DNA of 16,873 nucleotides from a bacterium (lineage in GTDB: Bacteria > Blakebacterota > Blakebacteria > Blakebacterales > Blakebacteraceae). Positions within the stretch are counted from its first letter, which is position 1, and the number at the start of each line of letters is the position of its first letter. Of this stretch, positions 15,804 to 16,873 are shown piece after piece. Made by a program: the position numbers and the translations under genes. Below the pieces are notes generated by a model, which saw nothing but the letters and a program-made list of their open reading frames with translations, made no database searches and was not told the origin of the DNA. The DNA is taken from NCBI GenBank assembly GCA_025774615.1, contig JALGVQ010000036.1, positions 1 through 16,873 of the forward strand, read 5' to 3'.

Positions 15804-16873
15804 CTACGGGTATTTCAGCCCATCCACCACTGGCGCAATTATATATACAACGACATTGATGGCACCTGTCGATTCATCTTCCTCTGTTGCAACAACATAT
15901 GGTGAGGCAATACTAAGCACCCTACCGGGCAGTCTTGTATTCCCTAAGTACTCACCTTCTGTACTGAACAGCATGGTGGGAAGTAGTCCACTGTTTTTGG
16001 TATCAGTTGGAACACCTGTTTGCGGTGCACTAGCCCAGAGGTAACCAGACGGGTCAATATTCTTTATTGTGAAGAAAGCCTTGAACTCTTGAAATTCAAT
16101 ACGTTCTAGAATCCGTTCATTAATGGTTCGAGTGGCAACATTTTCCGCTTTCAGGATTCGATTTCGTAGATATGATCGAACCCTCCGCCTGTCTTCACTC
16201 GTGACCGGCACTGGTGGTGTATCCAAGCGGATCTCTTTCTGCAACTCTCCAGTAAGACTATAACACTGCACAACTGGCTTTTTTCCTTCGGATAGAACTA
16301 TGCCATGGGCCGGATGGTAGAGCACTCTAGGATCAGTACTGAAATATATCTGAGCGTAACTAGGCTGCCTGAATTCCTCATTTGTGAAAGAGTATCCGAC
16401 TGCTGTGCTGTCTGAGACCACTGTAGTGATAGAATCACCATCAGCTGAAAAGACTGCTGCGACAGCAGTGTGATAACGATATGCGTTCCGGGGTAGATAC
16501 TGAATATCCCCCAGCAAGATAACCTCACCCCCAGGACCAATACGCACTTGTTGAACAGTCATTCTGGGATGTGTTGGAAGCGGTGATGAGTCTATGTACG
16601 TTCCATCGGTTCTAAACCATGACATACGCTGAAGTCTGAAGTCGCGTACGATTATCTGTCCACTATACAAACACTCAAGCACTGGCCACCTGAACTCTCC
16701 AGGCCCTTCGCCCAGATTGCCAATGGTATGAGTGAAGTTACCGGTACGATCATAGCAGACGATACGATTGGTCTGTACATCCAGTACATAGAATGATCCC
16801 GATCCATCTATCAATACGTTGCCAGGTCTGGCCAGCAGACTCTCAGCAATAGTCTCATCCTGGTTAAGCCGGA
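15804..16873 (-). CDS. 6-bladed beta-propeller (NHL-like) protein, N-terminus beyond the window
   Basis: On the minus strand an open frame enters at the window edge and ends in TAG at 15806-15804, giving at least 356 residues. A TTG at 16814 is in frame but not a true start, because coding continues upstream (RLNQDETIAESLLARPGNVL then IDGSGSFYVLD). Repeated blade-like phrases (SFYVLDVQTNRIVCYDRTG, GEGPGEFRWP, IIVRDFRLQRMSWFRTDG, VVQCYSLTGELQKEI, MLFSTEGEYLGN) fit the bacterial 6-bladed beta-propeller family, in which GxGPGEF is a hallmark. These proteins are usually exported or lipid-anchored; the N-terminus that would show this is missing. Two hand-counted lines give 40-43% GC, far below the rest, so it may be a recent acquisition. 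It is convergent with dapF. Confidence 0.8.
   Translation of the reverse strand, partial: RLNQDETIAESLLARPGNVLIDGSGSFYVLDVQTNRIVCYDRTGNFTHTIGNLGEGPGEFRWPVLECLYSGQIIVRDFRLQRMSWFRTDGTYIDSSPLPTHPRMTVQQVRIGPGGEVILLGDIQYLPRNAYRYHTAVAAVFSADGDSITTVVSDSTAVGYSFTNEEFRQPSYAQIYFSTDPRVLYHPAHGIVLSEGKKPVVQCYSLTGELQKEIRLDTPPVPVTSEDRRRVRSYLRNRILKAENVATRTINERILERIEFQEFKAFFTIKNIDPSGYLWASAPQTGVPTDTKNSGLLPTMLFSTEGEYLGNTRLPGRVLSIASPYVVATEEDESTGAINVVVYIIAPVVDGLKYP

Noticed and set aside
15757-16044. Plus-strand open frame of 95 residues after dapF
   Set aside because: It is antisense to the propeller gene, which has blade repeats and the GEGPGEF motif; no Shine-Dalgarno or homology.
1-16873. CRISPR array, tRNA, rRNA, insertion sequence or toxin-antitoxin pair
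   Set aside because: No regularly spaced repeats, cloverleaf-like sequence, transposase motif or small toxin-like ORF pair was found on either strand by reading.

Overview
This window comes from a moderately GC-rich Gram-negative bacterium. ADP-heptose genes imply lipopolysaccharide or another heptose glycan, there is an acylated lipoprotein, and diaminopimelate epimerase implies DAP peptidoglycan. A TIGR04138/Minf_1886-type protein, a P-protein split into GcvPA/GcvPB, an SbsA-type Ig lipoprotein and a 6-bladed beta-propeller together suggest a lineage in or near the FCB/PVC groups (candidate phyla such as Krumholzibacteria, Eisenbacteria, Latescibacteria or Fermentibacteria). This placement is inferred from gene content; no rRNA or other phylogenetic marker was analysed.

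Layout. Positions 1-110 hold the tail of an unidentified gene. After a 152-bp gap carrying an inverted repeat comes a first plus-strand block (263-4877): a YchF/OLA1-type P-loop protein interrupted by one frameshift, a Minf_1886-family protein of unknown function, the heptose kinase rfaE1/hldE1, the heptose-1-phosphate adenylyltransferase rfaE2/hldE2, and a large, very acidic TPR protein with a 57-bp tandem duplication. The last four genes of this block are joined by overlapping stop and start codons.

A 93-bp gap leads into a second plus-strand block (4971-15712): Xaa-Pro aminopeptidase, elongation factor P, accB, a PilT/PilU-like ATPase, accC, gcvH, gcvPA, gcvPB, an Ig-domain lipoprotein and dapF. 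Spacing is 43 bp or less throughout and several junctions overlap, so long-range co-transcription is likely. Functionally the block combines translation (EF-P, proline peptide turnover), the first step of fatty-acid synthesis (biotin carboxyl carrier plus biotin carboxylase), glycine cleavage (H, P1 and P2 proteins; T and L proteins lie elsewhere) and lysine/peptidoglycan precursor synthesis.

The right edge (15804-16873, minus strand, convergent with dapF) carries the C-terminal part of a beta-propeller protein. It is clearly more AT-rich than the rest: two 60-base lines counted by hand gave 40% and 43% GC, against 65% for one line in dapF.

Most of the window is housekeeping and I see no defence system, CRISPR array, insertion sequence, tRNA or rRNA. 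The less ordinary points are the PilT-family ATPase between accB and accC, which lacks the canonical PilT C-terminal motif; a FimV-like acidic TPR protein ending the heptose cluster; the single frameshift in the YchF-like gene; and the compositionally distinct propeller gene.
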